Assembly (NCBI GenBank): GCA_947498415.1
Contig: CANMKB010000005.1
Location: forward strand, 248,001-312,000
Length of the DNA stretch: 64,000 nucleotides
From: an uncultured Paracoccaceae bacterium
GTDB lineage: Bacteria; Pseudomonadota; Alphaproteobacteria; Rhodobacterales; Rhodobacteraceae
Direction: 5' to 3'
This document shows positions 9,139 to 18,217 of the stretch, piece by piece; within the stretch, counting starts at the first letter, position 1, and every line of letters starts with the position of its first letter. Both the position numbers and the translations under genes were made by a program. Below the pieces are notes generated by a model. The model was given only the letters and a program-made list of their open reading frames with translations, had not been told where the DNA came from and did not search any database.

Positions 9139-10046
9139 GCCTGTCAACTCTGACCAAAGACTGGGAGCCGATGAGCTATGGCTTCCTTGATGCATCCGCC
9201 AAGCGTGAAATTCGCCGCAAGATGCTAAAGGCTGTTGCTGTACCTGGTTGCCAAATGCCCTATGCCAGCCGCGAAGTACCCATGGCACGTGGCTGGGGAA
9301 CCGGGGGATTGCAGGTCTCGCTGACGCTGATCAATCCCAAAACCACTGTGAAAGTCATTGACCAAGGTGCCGATGACTCGGTGAACGCCGCTTCCATTCG
9401 TCGCTTCCTGTCTCGGGTATCTGGTGCTCCAACCACACTGGATACGCTCGACGCTGACTTGATCCAGTCGCGCCACCGTATTCCTGAGGAGAAGCTGCGC
9501 GAAGATCAAGTGTTGGTGCTTCAGGTGCCAAACCCAGAACCTTTGCGCCCGGTCCAGCCCAATATGTCCATTGCACGCCAAATGCACGCAGATGCGGATT
9601 ACGGGCGCATGTGGTTGCAACTTTATGAGCAGATCGTGCGCTCAGGTCGTGTCATGCAGGGCGCGAGCTACCCGTCTATGGTGAATGGTCGCCATGTGAT
9701 GACCCCATCGCCTATCCCGCGCTGGGATGTGCCTAAGCTGCATATGGCAAAACATCTGACGATCCTGTCTGCCGGCCGCGAAAAGCGGATCCATGCAGTG
9801 CCGCCTTACACACGCGTTGAGCCGTTGGTCTTTGATGACGTGCCGTACAAGGTTGAAGAACACGGCGATCTGACCTGTTTCCGCTCTGGCGCCAAAGGGT
9901 TCTTTATGAATGAAATTCCGCAGGATGATGGATCATCGACCTATGAAATCTCTGACAGCGAATACGGTGTGAAAACCATCAAACAAGCGGAAGGTACTGA
10001 AACGGCTTTCGGCGAAAGTTGGTACCAAGATGGGGAGATGTCCTGA
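9135..10046 (+). CDS. phnJ: PhnJ-type C-P lyase lacking the Fe-S cysteine motif
   Basis: The 303-residue protein aligns along its length with PhnJ: VPGCQ (the glycine matching the proposed radical Gly32 is Gly38), SREVPMARGWGTGG, KVIDQGADD, QSRHRIPE and SAGREKRIHAVPPYTRVE. In E. coli PhnJ the C-terminal motif CxxC-x21-CxxxxxC (Cys241, 244, 266, 272) holds the cluster that cleaves SAM and breaks the C-P bond. In an ungapped alignment here (anchored by NEI, DD and the SDxxY step) these positions are Thr247, Arg250, Ile272 and Gly278. The whole protein has only two cysteines, Cys39 and Cys248. No frameshift explains this, because flanking residues stay in register. It is either a non-canonical or catalytically altered PhnJ. 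E. coli residues are quoted from memory. Confidence 0.9.
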   Translation: MSLSTLTKDWEPMSYGFLDASAKREIRRKMLKAVAVPGCQMPYASREVPMARGWGTGGLQVSLTLINPKTTVKVIDQGADDSVNAASIRRFLSRVSGAPTTLDTLDADLIQSRHRIPEEKLREDQVLVLQVPNPEPLRPVQPNMSIARQMHADADYGRMWLQLYEQIVRSGRVMQGASYPSMVNGRHVMTPSPIPRWDVPKLHMAKHLTILSAGREKRIHAVPPYTRVEPLVFDDVPYKVEEHGDLTCFRSGAKGFFMNEIPQDDGSSTYEISDSEYGVKTIKQAEGTETAFGESWYQDGEMS

Positions 10047-10843
10047 TGACGATTGCAATTGAAGCGCCCCGTCTGGTCAAAGCTGCTCCGCTTTTGACGG
10101 CGCAGAACGTCAGCAAAAACTACGGCGATGTTCAGGCCGTTCGGAATGTCTCTGCCGAGGTCTTCCCAGGTGAAGTTCTGGGCATCGTTGGAGAAAGCGG
10201 ATCGGGAAAATCCACCTTCCTGCGCATGCTAAATCTGGAGGAAACGCCAGACGCCGGCACCTATACACTAGATTTGCCGGAAGTCGACGGCAACCTGTTT
10301 GAACTTGACCGTTTTGCGCGCCGGATGCTGTGCGCCAAGCGCATTGGCATCGTCTATCAGAACCCTCATTTGGGCCTGCTGATGAAACATTCATCTTCGG
10401 GCAACGTCGCTGAACGTCTTTTGGTGGCAGGGGAACGTCGTTTCTCGGTTCTGCGCGAAAAGGCACAAGAAGCTTTGGAAGCATCAGAGTTCCCGATTGA
10501 ACGTTTGGATGCTCCGCCGATTGAACTTTCTGGCGGTATGCAACAACGGGTGCAGCTGGCCAAAGCCATTGCGTTGGAACCGGCATTGCTTCTGCTGGAC
10601 GAGCCGACAACCGGGCTTGACGTCAGCGTTCAGGCGCTTGTTCTCGACACGCTGAAACGCCTGCAGCAAGAGCGCAAAATCACGATGGTGATCGTTTCTC
10701 ATGACCTAGGAGTGATCCGCACTTTGGCGGACCGCGTGATGGTCATGCGTCGTGGCGAAGTGGTCGAAGCTGGCCTAGCAGATCAAATCTTCCAAGATCC
10801 TCAACACGCCTATACGCAACAATTGGTGCATGCAAAGCTATGA
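10046..10843 (+). CDS. phnK: C-P lyase ABC-type ATPase PhnK
   Basis: The start is the ATG overlapping the phnJ stop, giving 265 residues; an upstream start would lie in phnJ. It has Walker A GESGSGKST, signature ELSGGMQQR, Walker B LLLLDEPTTGLD and the H-loop SHD. In known systems PhnK binds the PhnJ subunit of the core complex and is not a transporter ATPase. Gene order and overlaps with phnJ and phnL support the name. Dipeptide-transporter-like residues are normal for PhnK. Confidence 0.9.
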   Translation: MTIAIEAPRLVKAAPLLTAQNVSKNYGDVQAVRNVSAEVFPGEVLGIVGESGSGKSTFLRMLNLEETPDAGTYTLDLPEVDGNLFELDRFARRMLCAKRIGIVYQNPHLGLLMKHSSSGNVAERLLVAGERRFSVLREKAQEALEASEFPIERLDAPPIELSGGMQQRVQLAKAIALEPALLLLDEPTTGLDVSVQALVLDTLKRLQQERKITMVIVSHDLGVIRTLADRVMVMRRGEVVEAGLADQIFQDPQHAYTQQLVHAKL

Positions 10844-11556
10844 CAACTGTTCTCGAAGTTCAGAGCCTCACCAAAGGCTTCACCATGCACCATCTGGGTA
10901 ACCACTTGGCGGCATTTGATCAGATTTCCTTTGACCTGAAAGCGGGTGAGTTTTTGCTGTTGAAAGGTCAAAATGGGGCCGGGAAGTCAACGCTTCTGCG
11001 CACGCTTTATCGCTCTTATGTGGCGCAGTCTGGCAAGGTGATCTTCCACTCAGAACATGGTGCGATTGATCTGCTGAGTGCGGCAGATGTCGACATCACC
11101 ATGCTGCGCCGTGAAGAGATCGGTTTCGTGACCCAATTCCTAGTCGCGCGCCCACGTGTTTCAGCTGAAGCACTTGTGGCGGAGCCACTTCGTTTGGCGG
11201 GCGAAACCGCTGAGGATGCGCTGGAGGAAGCGCGCAAGTGGCTGTCGGCTTTCGGAGTAAAAGAAGACCTGTGGCGCGCCTATCCAACAACGTTCTCTGG
11301 CGGCGAACAGCAAAAGGTGAACCTGGCCCGCGCATTGATTTTGCCGCAGAAGCTTCTGCTGCTTGACGAACCAACCGCGTCTTTGGATGTGAAAGCTCGC
11401 GCAGCATTGGTCGCGCGCCTCGCGCAATTGAAGTCCGATGGCACCGCGATGATTGGTGTTTTTCACCACCCAGATGATGTCGCTCATTTGATTGATCGGG
11501 TGATTGATCTGACACCAGGCCTAGAAAATGAGGAGCGTGAAGATGTGGTTGTCTAA
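10840..11556 (+). CDS. phnL: C-P lyase ABC-type ATPase PhnL
   Basis: The 238-residue protein has Walker A GQNGAGKST, signature TFSGGEQQK and Walker B LLLLDEPTASLD. The family-typical opening LTKGFTMHHLGN is present. PhnL assists the PhnGHI nucleophilic substitution on ribose in known C-P lyase pathways. It overlaps phnK by 4 bp and phnM by 14 bp. Confidence 0.9.
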   Translation: MTTVLEVQSLTKGFTMHHLGNHLAAFDQISFDLKAGEFLLLKGQNGAGKSTLLRTLYRSYVAQSGKVIFHSEHGAIDLLSAADVDITMLRREEIGFVTQFLVARPRVSAEALVAEPLRLAGETAEDALEEARKWLSAFGVKEDLWRAYPTTFSGGEQQKVNLARALILPQKLLLLDEPTASLDVKARAALVARLAQLKSDGTAMIGVFHHPDDVAHLIDRVIDLTPGLENEEREDVVV

Positions 11557-12724
11557 TCTGTCTCTGGTTCTGCCAGATCGCGTGGTTTCCAACGGATCAC
11601 TGCGGATCGAAAATGGCCTGATTGCAGACGTCAGCGAAACGTCAAACCAAGCCGGCTTTGATTGCAAAGGCGCAATTGTCATGCCGGGTTTCATCGACAT
11701 GCATGGTGATATGATCGAGATCGAACTCGAACCTCGCGCCAGAGTCGACTTCCCGATGGAAATCGCGCTTTCCCACCTTGATGCACGTCTTGCCGCGTCA
11801 GGCATTACAACGGCATATTCCGCGGTGAGCTTTTCACGCGGTGCGGCAAATGGCGAGCGTCGGTCCTTTGAGCACACGAGCCGCACAATCCGCGCGCTTC
11901 ATGCCCTGCGAGGCCATTGTTCTGTGGATCACAAAATCCACGCGCGTTTTGACATCACTTTTGACAACGCGGTGGAAGTGCTGGCTGATTTGATCCGAGA
12001 TGAACAGGTTGATCTGGTTTCTGTAATGGATCACACGCCAGGACAGGGGCAGTACCGTGATATCGAGCGTCACATCACATTGCTTGCTGCACGCGAAGGG
12101 GTGACCGAAACCCAAGCCCGCCAAATCGTGACGACACGGATTGCAGAACGCACGCGCCCGCAAGAAATTATCCTAGGCAATTTGCAATCCGTCTCGCAGC
12201 TTTGCAAAAATCATGGCGTTGCCTTGGCCAGCCATGATGACGACACGCGTGAAAAAGCGCATTTGATGGCCGACATCGGTGCGATGATCAGCGAGTTTCC
12301 TGTGACCTTTGATGCTGCAGAGATTGCGGTAGAACGTGGCATGATGACAGCAATGGGAGCGCCCAATGCGATGCGCGGGCAAAGCTATTCCGGCAATCTG
12401 TCCGCGCGGGATGCTCATGCCAATGGGCTACTTGATATTCTTGCATCTGATTACCACCCGGCAGCGATGTTGTCTGCGGTGATGACTTTGGCAGAAACCG
12501 ATCCAAATGGATTGGCCGGGGCAACGGCTTTGGTCACGTCCAATCCCGCAAAAGCGCTTGGCCTGCCAGATCGCGGGCGTATCGAGGTTGGTCTGAAGGC
12601 TGATTTGGCTTTTGTCGATCAAGGGCCATTGACCCGTGTAAGTGCAACAATGCGCGATGGGGCCTTTGTGCATACCTGTGGAAAACTCGATTTTTCACCA
12701 CGAGAAGAACTGCTCTCGGCCTAA
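11543..12724 (+). CDS. phnM: Alpha-D-ribose 1-methylphosphonate 5-triphosphate diphosphohydrolase PhnM (copy 1)
   Basis: The protein has 393 residues. The chosen ATG has AGGAG seven bases upstream, unlike the earlier in-frame ATG at 11528. It belongs to the amidohydrolase superfamily: PGFIDMHGDM carries the metal-binding HxD, followed by DHTPGQGQYRD and ASHDDDTREKA motifs. PhnM removes pyrophosphate from the ribosyl-phosphonate triphosphate before C-P cleavage. A second PhnM homologue lies in the opposite operon (20791-22002), and the two differ clearly. The gene closes the phnF-M transcription unit. Confidence 0.9.
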   Translation: MWLSNLSLVLPDRVVSNGSLRIENGLIADVSETSNQAGFDCKGAIVMPGFIDMHGDMIEIELEPRARVDFPMEIALSHLDARLAASGITTAYSAVSFSRGAANGERRSFEHTSRTIRALHALRGHCSVDHKIHARFDITFDNAVEVLADLIRDEQVDLVSVMDHTPGQGQYRDIERHITLLAAREGVTETQARQIVTTRIAERTRPQEIILGNLQSVSQLCKNHGVALASHDDDTREKAHLMADIGAMISEFPVTFDAAEIAVERGMMTAMGAPNAMRGQSYSGNLSARDAHANGLLDILASDYHPAAMLSAVMTLAETDPNGLAGATALVTSNPAKALGLPDRGRIEVGLKADLAFVDQGPLTRVSATMRDGAFVHTCGKLDFSPREELLSA

Positions 12725-12820
12725 CGCCGGGGGTGTCATGGTTATGTAATAAAACCATCAATAGGACGTCACTCAACTGTCCGCTGGCCGTTATTTTTAA
12801 GGCCTAGAAAGCTCTGGAAA

Positions 12821-12835
12821 CATTCGAATGAATCA
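12821..12835. promoter_or_regulatory. PhnF-type operator palindrome (copy 2) before phnC1
   Basis: CATTCGAATG is a perfect 10-bp palindrome, and the right side continues as in copy 1 (GAATGAATC). It lies 17 bp before the chosen phnC1 start, between the phnM and phnC genes. Confidence 0.65.
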
Positions 12836-12851
12836 CTCTGGAGCGATTGAG

Positions 12852-13655
12852 ATGAGTGCAGACCTAACCCTTCAAGGTGTTTCTCGCCACTTTGGTGAGA
12901 CCCGCGCTGTGGACGAAGTGACATTGGATATTCGTCCCGGACAGTTCGTCGGCGTTATCGGCCGTTCCGGCGCTGGCAAGTCCACCATGTTGCGTTTGAT
13001 CAACCGTCTTGTTGACCCCTCGGAGGGGTCGATTTTGTTTGAAGGGCGCGACATTACAGCCCTGAAAGGCAAAGCTCTGCGTGAATGGCGCCGTGACTGC
13101 GCGATGATTTTCCAGCAGTTCAACCTTGTGGAGCGCCTGGACGTTCTGACCAACGTATTGATCGGTCGTTTGGCTGAACACGGCTTCATTTCGTCAATGG
13201 CGATGCGCTTCACCGACGAAGAACGTGCGATGGCCATTCAGGCGCTTGATCGCCTTGATCTCGTGCCGCAAGCCTTGCAGCGCGCAGGCACGCTTTCCGG
13301 CGGCCAACAGCAGCGTGTTGCGATCGCTAAGGCTTTGGTTCAGCAACCCAAAATCATGCTTGCAGATGAACCTATTGCCTCGCTCGACCCTGCAAATGCG
13401 ACCTTGGTGATGGATGGTTTGAAGACCATCAATCGTGAAGATGGCATCACCGTTTTGGTCAATCTACACACGCTCGATACAGCGCGCGCCTACTGTGACC
13501 GCATCATCGCGATGCGTCAGGGCCGCGTGTTCTTTGACGGAACCACCGCGCAGCTGACCGACGATGTCGTGCGCGACATCTATGGCCTCGAAGGTCTGAG
13601 AGAATTCAACGAAGCCGTCACCTCCACTTCAGTTCGCACCTCGGTGCCGGCTTAA
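12852..13655 (+). CDS. phnC: Phosphonate ABC transporter ATP-binding protein (copy 1)
   Basis: The start at 12852 is chosen because GGAG lies eight bases upstream; an earlier in-frame ATG at 12828 falls inside the operator palindrome. The 267-residue protein has Walker [10 protein letters not shown], signature LSGGQQQR and Walker [13 protein letters not shown], and the IFQQFNLV Q-loop typical of PhnC. It energises uptake of phosphonates bound by PhnD through the two PhnE permeases encoded downstream. Confidence 0.93.
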   Translation: MSADLTLQGVSRHFGETRAVDEVTLDIRPGQFVGVIGRSGAGKSTMLRLINRLVDPSEGSILFEGRDITALKGKALREWRRDCAMIFQQFNLVERLDVLTNVLIGRLAEHGFISSMAMRFTDEERAMAIQALDRLDLVPQALQRAGTLSGGQQQRVAIAKALVQQPKIMLADEPIASLDPANATLVMDGLKTINREDGITVLVNLHTLDTARAYCDRIIAMRQGRVFFDGTTAQLTDDVVRDIYGLEGLREFNEAVTSTSVRTSVPA

Positions 13656-13684
13656 CTTGCAAACGCTTACAGGGGGATATCCAC

Positions 13685-14599
13685 ATGCGTTTCATCACTG
13701 CTACCGCTCTCGCGGCTCTTGTCGCAGCTCCAGCAATGGCTGCTGATTGGAAAGAAGATTACCAAGTTCTGAAGTTCGGCATCCTGTCCGGCGAGAACGA
13801 AAAAGACCGCATTGCGCGTTACACACCGTTTGAACAGTACCTTGAAAAAGAGCTAGGCGTTGAAGTCGAGATCTTCACAGCGGGCAACTATGACGGTGTG
13901 ATCCAAGCGATTGCGGCGGACCAAATCGAATTCGCTTTCTTCGGTTCTTCTTCCTACGCTGCGGCCTACACCGCAACCAACGGCAAAGTTGATCCGCTGA
14001 TCAGCCGGGAGCGCAAAGATGGCTCTACAGGTTACTATTCTGTTGTCGTGACCCGTTGCGAAGATGGCTACAAAGACATCGCTGATCTTGAAGGCAAGAT
14101 TTTGGCATTCGCTGACCCAGATTCCACGTCTGGCTACGCTGTTCCTTACTTCAACATTGCTAAAGAAGTTGACCCAAAAACATTCTTCTCTGCTGTTCCA
14201 TTCTCTGGCTCCCACGAAGCAGGCGTTTCTGGTGTTGTAAATGGTACTTTCGATGCGGCTGCAACTTGGCAGAACAACGAAGTAGATGGTCGTTGGCAGC
14301 GCATGATCGACAAAGGCATGATCGAAGCCGGTCAAATCTGCCCGATTTGGGAATCCCCAGAAATCACATCTGGCCCATTCACAGCGCGTAACAACATCCC
14401 TCAGCAACTAAAGGACGATATGGTTGCCGCAGTGATGGCCGTTGCAGACAAAGATCCAGAAGCGTTCAAAGCGATGACTGGCTTCAAAGCAGAAGATCCA
14501 AACCCACAGACTGGTTGGATCAAAGTTGACCACAGCCGTTACCAGTGGATCGTGGACATGCGCGACTGGCTGAAAGCCGAGCGTCGTAAGTCCAGCTAA
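13685..14599 (+). CDS. phnD: Phosphonate ABC transporter periplasmic binding protein (copy 1)
   Basis: The 304-residue protein has a clear signal peptide (about 20 residues, cleavage after AMA). It has the PhnD pattern LKFGILSGENEKDR, then a FFGSSSYAAAY loop that contacts the phosphonate and ADPDSTSGYAVP near residue 145. It is located between phnC and phnE, and a hairpin with T-run after the stop probably raises PhnD expression relative to the permeases. Substrate specificity cannot be read from the sequence. Confidence 0.93.
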   Translation: MRFITATALAALVAAPAMAADWKEDYQVLKFGILSGENEKDRIARYTPFEQYLEKELGVEVEIFTAGNYDGVIQAIAADQIEFAFFGSSSYAAAYTATNGKVDPLISRERKDGSTGYYSVVVTRCEDGYKDIADLEGKILAFADPDSTSGYAVPYFNIAKEVDPKTFFSAVPFSGSHEAGVSGVVNGTFDAAATWQNNEVDGRWQRMIDKGMIEAGQICPIWESPEITSGPFTARNNIPQQLKDDMVAAVMAVADKDPEAFKAMTGFKAEDPNPQTGWIKVDHSRYQWIVDMRDWLKAERRKSS

Positions 14600-14611
14600 G
14601 CTGACCGTCTT

Positions 14612-14639
14612 AAGGGGGGGCATTTCGGCCCTCCTTTTT
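14612..14639 (+). terminator. Intercistronic attenuator hairpin between phnD and phnE
   Basis: AAGG plus GGG pairs with CCC plus CCTT around a CATTTCGG loop, followed by TTTTT. Partial termination after a periplasmic binding protein gene is a common way to set stoichiometry; here it is inferred. Confidence 0.6.
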
Positions 14640-14658
14640 CACTTTGGGACATCGCCAC

Positions 14659-15600
14659 ATGACCATGACTGTCGATCTGCCGGGCCAAAAGGCTCAGGCA
14701 TCAAACACGATCGCCGAGTTCGAAAGTGAATTCGCAGCGAAGCGCCGTCGTAGCCTGCGCGCGTGGACCATTGGAACCGTTTTGTTCCTCATCATTTTTG
14801 CCCTGACCAGCTGGCTCGGGGACTTCTTCAAGATCACACAGGTCAGCATGCCCGACGGATCGCGCGAATGGCGCTGGATCATCCCGGCGGGCCTGCCGCG
14901 TCTTGGGGATTACATCTCGCAAACGATCCCGACATTGCGCTGGGACAGTCTTGGCGCGGATTTCGCAGAATGGTTCTGGCGCTGGAAGGTCTGGGTCAAA
15001 CTGCTTTTGGAAACCGTTTTGATTGCCTTCATGGCAACGGTCTTTGGTGTCGTTGGCGGCTTTCTTTTGTCGTTCCCTGCGTCCCGAAACCTTGCGCCAA
15101 ACAAATGGGTTCTGTGGGCGTCACGGCGTTACCTTGAAATCGCCCGGACTGTGCCTGAACTCGTTTGGGCCTTGATCTTTGTGTTCTGCTTCTCTGTGGG
15201 GCCGCTTGCAGGTGTGTTGGCGATTGGCCTGCATGCCACTGGCGCACTGGGCAAGCTCTATTCAGAGGTCAACGAAAACATCGACATGCGCCCGCTTGAA
15301 GGCGTGAAAGCAGCGGGTGGAAGCTGGTTTGACCAAATCCGCTACGGCGCGGTACCACAGGTCTTGCCCAACATCCTCAGCTATACTTTGCTGCGCTTTG
15401 AGATCAACGTGCGGGCCAGCTCGATCATTGGCTATGTGGGTGCGGGCGGCCTCGGCCAAGAATTCCGTGAAGCCATGTCTTTGCAGGAATACACAGACCT
15501 CTCAGCCCTGTTTGTCATCATCTTCTTCACCGTTGTCATCATTGACTACGGCTCTGAAAAACTGCGCCACCGCGTGATTGGTATGGAGGAACGGACATGA
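14659..15600 (+). CDS. phnE: Phosphonate ABC transporter permease PhnE (first of pair)
   Basis: The 313-residue protein has an N-terminal cytoplasmic stretch, a transmembrane segment near residues 40-60, and a BPD_transp_1 domain with the EAA-like loop EGVKAAGGSWFDQIRYGAVPQV. C-terminal VGAGGLGQEF is typical of PhnE. The ATG at 14659 follows GGGAC at suitable spacing. It overlaps the next permease by 4 bp. Confidence 0.92.
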   Translation: MTMTVDLPGQKAQASNTIAEFESEFAAKRRRSLRAWTIGTVLFLIIFALTSWLGDFFKITQVSMPDGSREWRWIIPAGLPRLGDYISQTIPTLRWDSLGADFAEWFWRWKVWVKLLLETVLIAFMATVFGVVGGFLLSFPASRNLAPNKWVLWASRRYLEIARTVPELVWALIFVFCFSVGPLAGVLAIGLHATGALGKLYSEVNENIDMRPLEGVKAAGGSWFDQIRYGAVPQVLPNILSYTLLRFEINVRASSIIGYVGAGGLGQEFREAMSLQEYTDLSALFVIIFFTVVIIDYGSEKLRHRVIGMEERT

Positions 15601-16454
15601 GCCTGACACCACAAGATATCGCCGCAGCAAAGGACCGCGTTCCTTTGGCCTTCACAGCCCCGCTGTCGGTCCGCATCCGTCGCGCCGCGCTTTGGGTGGG
15701 TTTCATCGGCCTGTTTTGCTACTGCCTTTGGGCCTTTAACTTTAGCCCCGAACGCATCTGGACCGGTCTGAGCCGTTTGGGGAATGTTCTAAGCTTCATG
15801 TTCCCACCACATGTATGGGACAATTGGAGAGACTTCTCCGAGGTCCTAAACGGGCTTGGAGAAACCCTGGCGATCGCCTTCCTGGGGACCATTCTAGGCG
15901 CGGTTATTGCTTTCCCACTGTCTCTGTTGGGCGCAAAGAACATCAACCGCTTCACATTCCTGCGCCAGTCGACACGCCGCGGCTATGATGTTATCCGCGC
16001 CTTTGAAACACTGATCCTTGCGTTGATTTTTATTCGCGCCTTTGGCCTTGGACCTTTGCCAGGTATTCTGGCGATTGCGGTTTCTGAGATCGGAACCTTT
16101 GCTAAACTCTTTTCCGAAGCGATTGAGAACACATCGAAAAAACCAGTCGAAGGCGTGAAGGCTTCCGGCGGCTCGCGCCTACAACAAATCCGCTTTGGCA
16201 TCGCGCCGCAGGTGAACCCGGTGATCCTGTCGATCCTGCTTTATAACTTTGAATCCAACGTCCGCTCCGGCACCATTCTGGGCATTGTGGGCGCGGGCGG
16301 TATTGGCTTTCTGCTGTCAGACCGGATTTCGGCCTACAAGTGGGACGAGGCTTGGTCGATCATCTTCCTGATCATAGCCATGGTCTACCTGATCGACTAC
16401 CTGTCAGGCCTCATCCGTCAGCGCATCATCGGCAAATGGGACGGTGCAAAGTGA
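15597..16454 (+). CDS. phnE: Phosphonate ABC transporter permease PhnE (second of pair)
   Basis: This 285-residue permease has several hydrophobic segments and the EAA-like loop [22 protein letters not shown], followed by [12 protein letters not shown]. Tandem phnE genes are usual in alphaproteobacteria and form a heterodimeric channel. The stop codon overlaps the GTG start of the transferase gene. Confidence 0.92.
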   Translation: MSLTPQDIAAAKDRVPLAFTAPLSVRIRRAALWVGFIGLFCYCLWAFNFSPERIWTGLSRLGNVLSFMFPPHVWDNWRDFSEVLNGLGETLAIAFLGTILGAVIAFPLSLLGAKNINRFTFLRQSTRRGYDVIRAFETLILALIFIRAFGLGPLPGILAIAVSEIGTFAKLFSEAIENTSKKPVEGVKASGGSRLQQIRFGIAPQVNPVILSILLYNFESNVRSGTILGIVGAGGIGFLLSDRISAYKWDEAWSIIFLIIAMVYLIDYLSGLIRQRIIGKWDGAK

Positions 16455-17077
16455 GTGGGGCGGGATCAAAAAATCGGCTGTCCGAAGCTCCCAATATTCA
16501 TCCAGAAGCCAATGTCACTGAATGCGAACTGGGCATTTGGACCGAGGTCGGAAAGGGCACGATGTTGAAAGCCTCCCTAATGGGAGACTATTCATACATC
16601 ACACAGCAGTGCCACGTGGTTTGGACCACGATTGGTAAGTTCTGTTCCATCGCCAACTCAACGCGCATTAACCCCGGCAATCACCCGACCTGGCGCGCTG
16701 TGCAGCACCATTCTGTGTATCGAGCCGAGGCCTATGGGCTGGGCGAAGATGACCATGACTTTTTTGAGTGGCGCAAGGATCACTGGGTTACAATCGGCCA
16801 TGACGTTTGGATCGGGCACGGTGTGACGGTTACCGCGGGTGTGACCATCGGAACGGGGGCTGTCATTGGCGCGGGTGCGGTTGTCACCAAAGATGTCGAT
16901 CCCTATACGGTTGTTGGCGGAGTGCCGGCGAAATTTATCAAACGCAGGTTCTCTGATCAGCAAGCCGAGGCCTTGCAAGAGATAGCCGTCTGGGATTGGG
17001 ATCGCGAGACTTACAGGGCTGCATTGCCCGATATACGAGCGCTAAACATAGATGAATTTATTGAGAAATACCGCTAA
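16451..17077 (+). CDS. Hexapeptide-repeat (left-handed beta-helix) acyltransferase of phosphonate clusters
   Basis: The start is taken as the GTG overlapping the phnE stop, giving 208 residues; the longer frame begins inside phnE. It has left-handed beta-helix repeats from about residue 20, with [19 protein letters not shown] and the [23 protein letters not shown] turns of the chloramphenicol/virginiamycin acetyltransferase group. A DapH/phn-associated subfamily occurs in many C-P lyase operons, probably acylating an amino-phosphonate or intermediate; substrate unknown. The active-site His in the GHDVWIGHG turn is present. Confidence 0.8.
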   Translation: MSGAGSKNRLSEAPNIHPEANVTECELGIWTEVGKGTMLKASLMGDYSYITQQCHVVWTTIGKFCSIANSTRINPGNHPTWRAVQHHSVYRAEAYGLGEDDHDFFEWRKDHWVTIGHDVWIGHGVTVTAGVTIGTGAVIGAGAVVTKDVDPYTVVGGVPAKFIKRRFSDQQAEALQEIAVWDWDRETYRAALPDIRALNIDEFIEKYR

Positions 17078-17098
17078 AGATCTGCCTTTGGAAAGAAC

Positions 17099-18187
17099 TT
17101 GTCACCTGTGCGGATGATTAGCCAAGTAACAAAGATCATAACGCTTAATCAGGCGCTGACCTGCCTTTTGGCGGCCGTTGGAGGCGTGATTTTCGCGGCT
17201 TTGAACCTGCCACTGCCATGGATGCTCGGTGCAATGGCCATCACGCTTGTGGCCGCCATGTTCGGGGTGCCGCTACAGGCACCGGAAAAGCTGCGCCCTT
17301 ATACGGTTGCTGTGATCGGGGTGATGCTCGGCGCAGGCTTCACGACCGAGACCTTTGATCAGCTCGCGCAATGGTCTGTGTCTCTGATCTTCTTGACGGT
17401 TTGTGTCGCGGCCCAAGCCGCGATTGTGGGAGTGTTTTACGTCCGTGTCGGGCGGATGAGCCCTGTGACGGCCTTATTCGCAGCGATGCCCGGCGGTGTC
17501 GTGGAGATGATGGAGATCGGGCGCCGTTACGGCGGGGATGAGCGCGCCATCATCTTAGCCCATGGCGCACGGATCGTTATGGTCATCGCGATGATCGCAT
17601 TTTGGTTCCGGGTTGTGCTTGGTTACGAGGTGAGCGGTGTTGCACCACTTGGAAAGGGGCAAACCGGGCTGATCGACCTGGGCATTTTGGTCGCTTGTGG
17701 CGTTATGGGAAGTATTGCTGGGCTAAAGCTGTCGCTGCCAGCACCGACCTTCTTAGGACCCATGTTGTTTAGCGCGGCAGCCCATATGCTGGGCTGGACG
17801 GAAGGGAGCCCGCCAGTCTGGCTGATTGTTTGTGCGCAAGTCCTACTTGGGTCGATTGTCGGCGGCCGCTTTGTTGGTGTTGCACCGAGATTTGTGTTTC
17901 GCGCTTTTGGTCTAAGCGCAGTCGCAACCGTGATGATGCTCGCTGTCGCGATTGGAATGGCACAAGTCTTGCAGGGCATGTTGCAGCAAACACCAGAGCA
18001 AATCCTGCTCGCCTATGCACCTGGTGGCCTGACCGAAATGAGCCTCGTGTCGCTCTCAATGGGTGCGGATGTGGCCTATATCGCGACCCACCATCTGTTC
18101 CGCGTGATCTTGCTGTTGTCGATTGCGGGGAGTGTTTTGGCGTGGATTGCGTCGCGATGGACGCATCTGTCGCAACGTTCAGATTAG
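17099..18187 (+). CDS. AbrB-family (PF05145) integral membrane protein
   Basis: A 362-residue, highly hydrophobic protein with about ten predicted membrane segments in two repeats. PLPWMLGAM near the N-terminus and LPAPTFLGPMLFSA midway are the repeated family signature, and GGVVEMMEIGRRYGGDE and GGLTEMSLVSLSMGAD are the paired loops. Proteins of this family are annotated as ammonia monooxygenase/AbrB without a settled role; transport is likely. The start is uncertain (TTG 17099, GTG 17108 or ATG 17114). It follows the transferase gene by 21 bp and so may be co-expressed with the phosphonate permeases. Confidence 0.78.
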   Translation: MSPVRMISQVTKIITLNQALTCLLAAVGGVIFAALNLPLPWMLGAMAITLVAAMFGVPLQAPEKLRPYTVAVIGVMLGAGFTTETFDQLAQWSVSLIFLTVCVAAQAAIVGVFYVRVGRMSPVTALFAAMPGGVVEMMEIGRRYGGDERAIILAHGARIVMVIAMIAFWFRVVLGYEVSGVAPLGKGQTGLIDLGILVACGVMGSIAGLKLSLPAPTFLGPMLFSAAAHMLGWTEGSPPVWLIVCAQVLLGSIVGGRFVGVAPRFVFRAFGLSAVATVMMLAVAIGMAQVLQGMLQQTPEQILLAYAPGGLTEMSLVSLSMGADVAYIATHHLFRVILLLSIAGSVLAWIASRWTHLSQRSD

Positions 18188-18217
18188 ACCCAATATATTT
18201 CGTAAAGGTGATTGCGA

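Noticed and set aside
9135..10046. Frameshift hiding the PhnJ cysteine motif
   Set aside because: Residues before, between and after the missing cysteines (NEI, DD, SDxxY) align in one frame, so substitution fits better than a frameshift.
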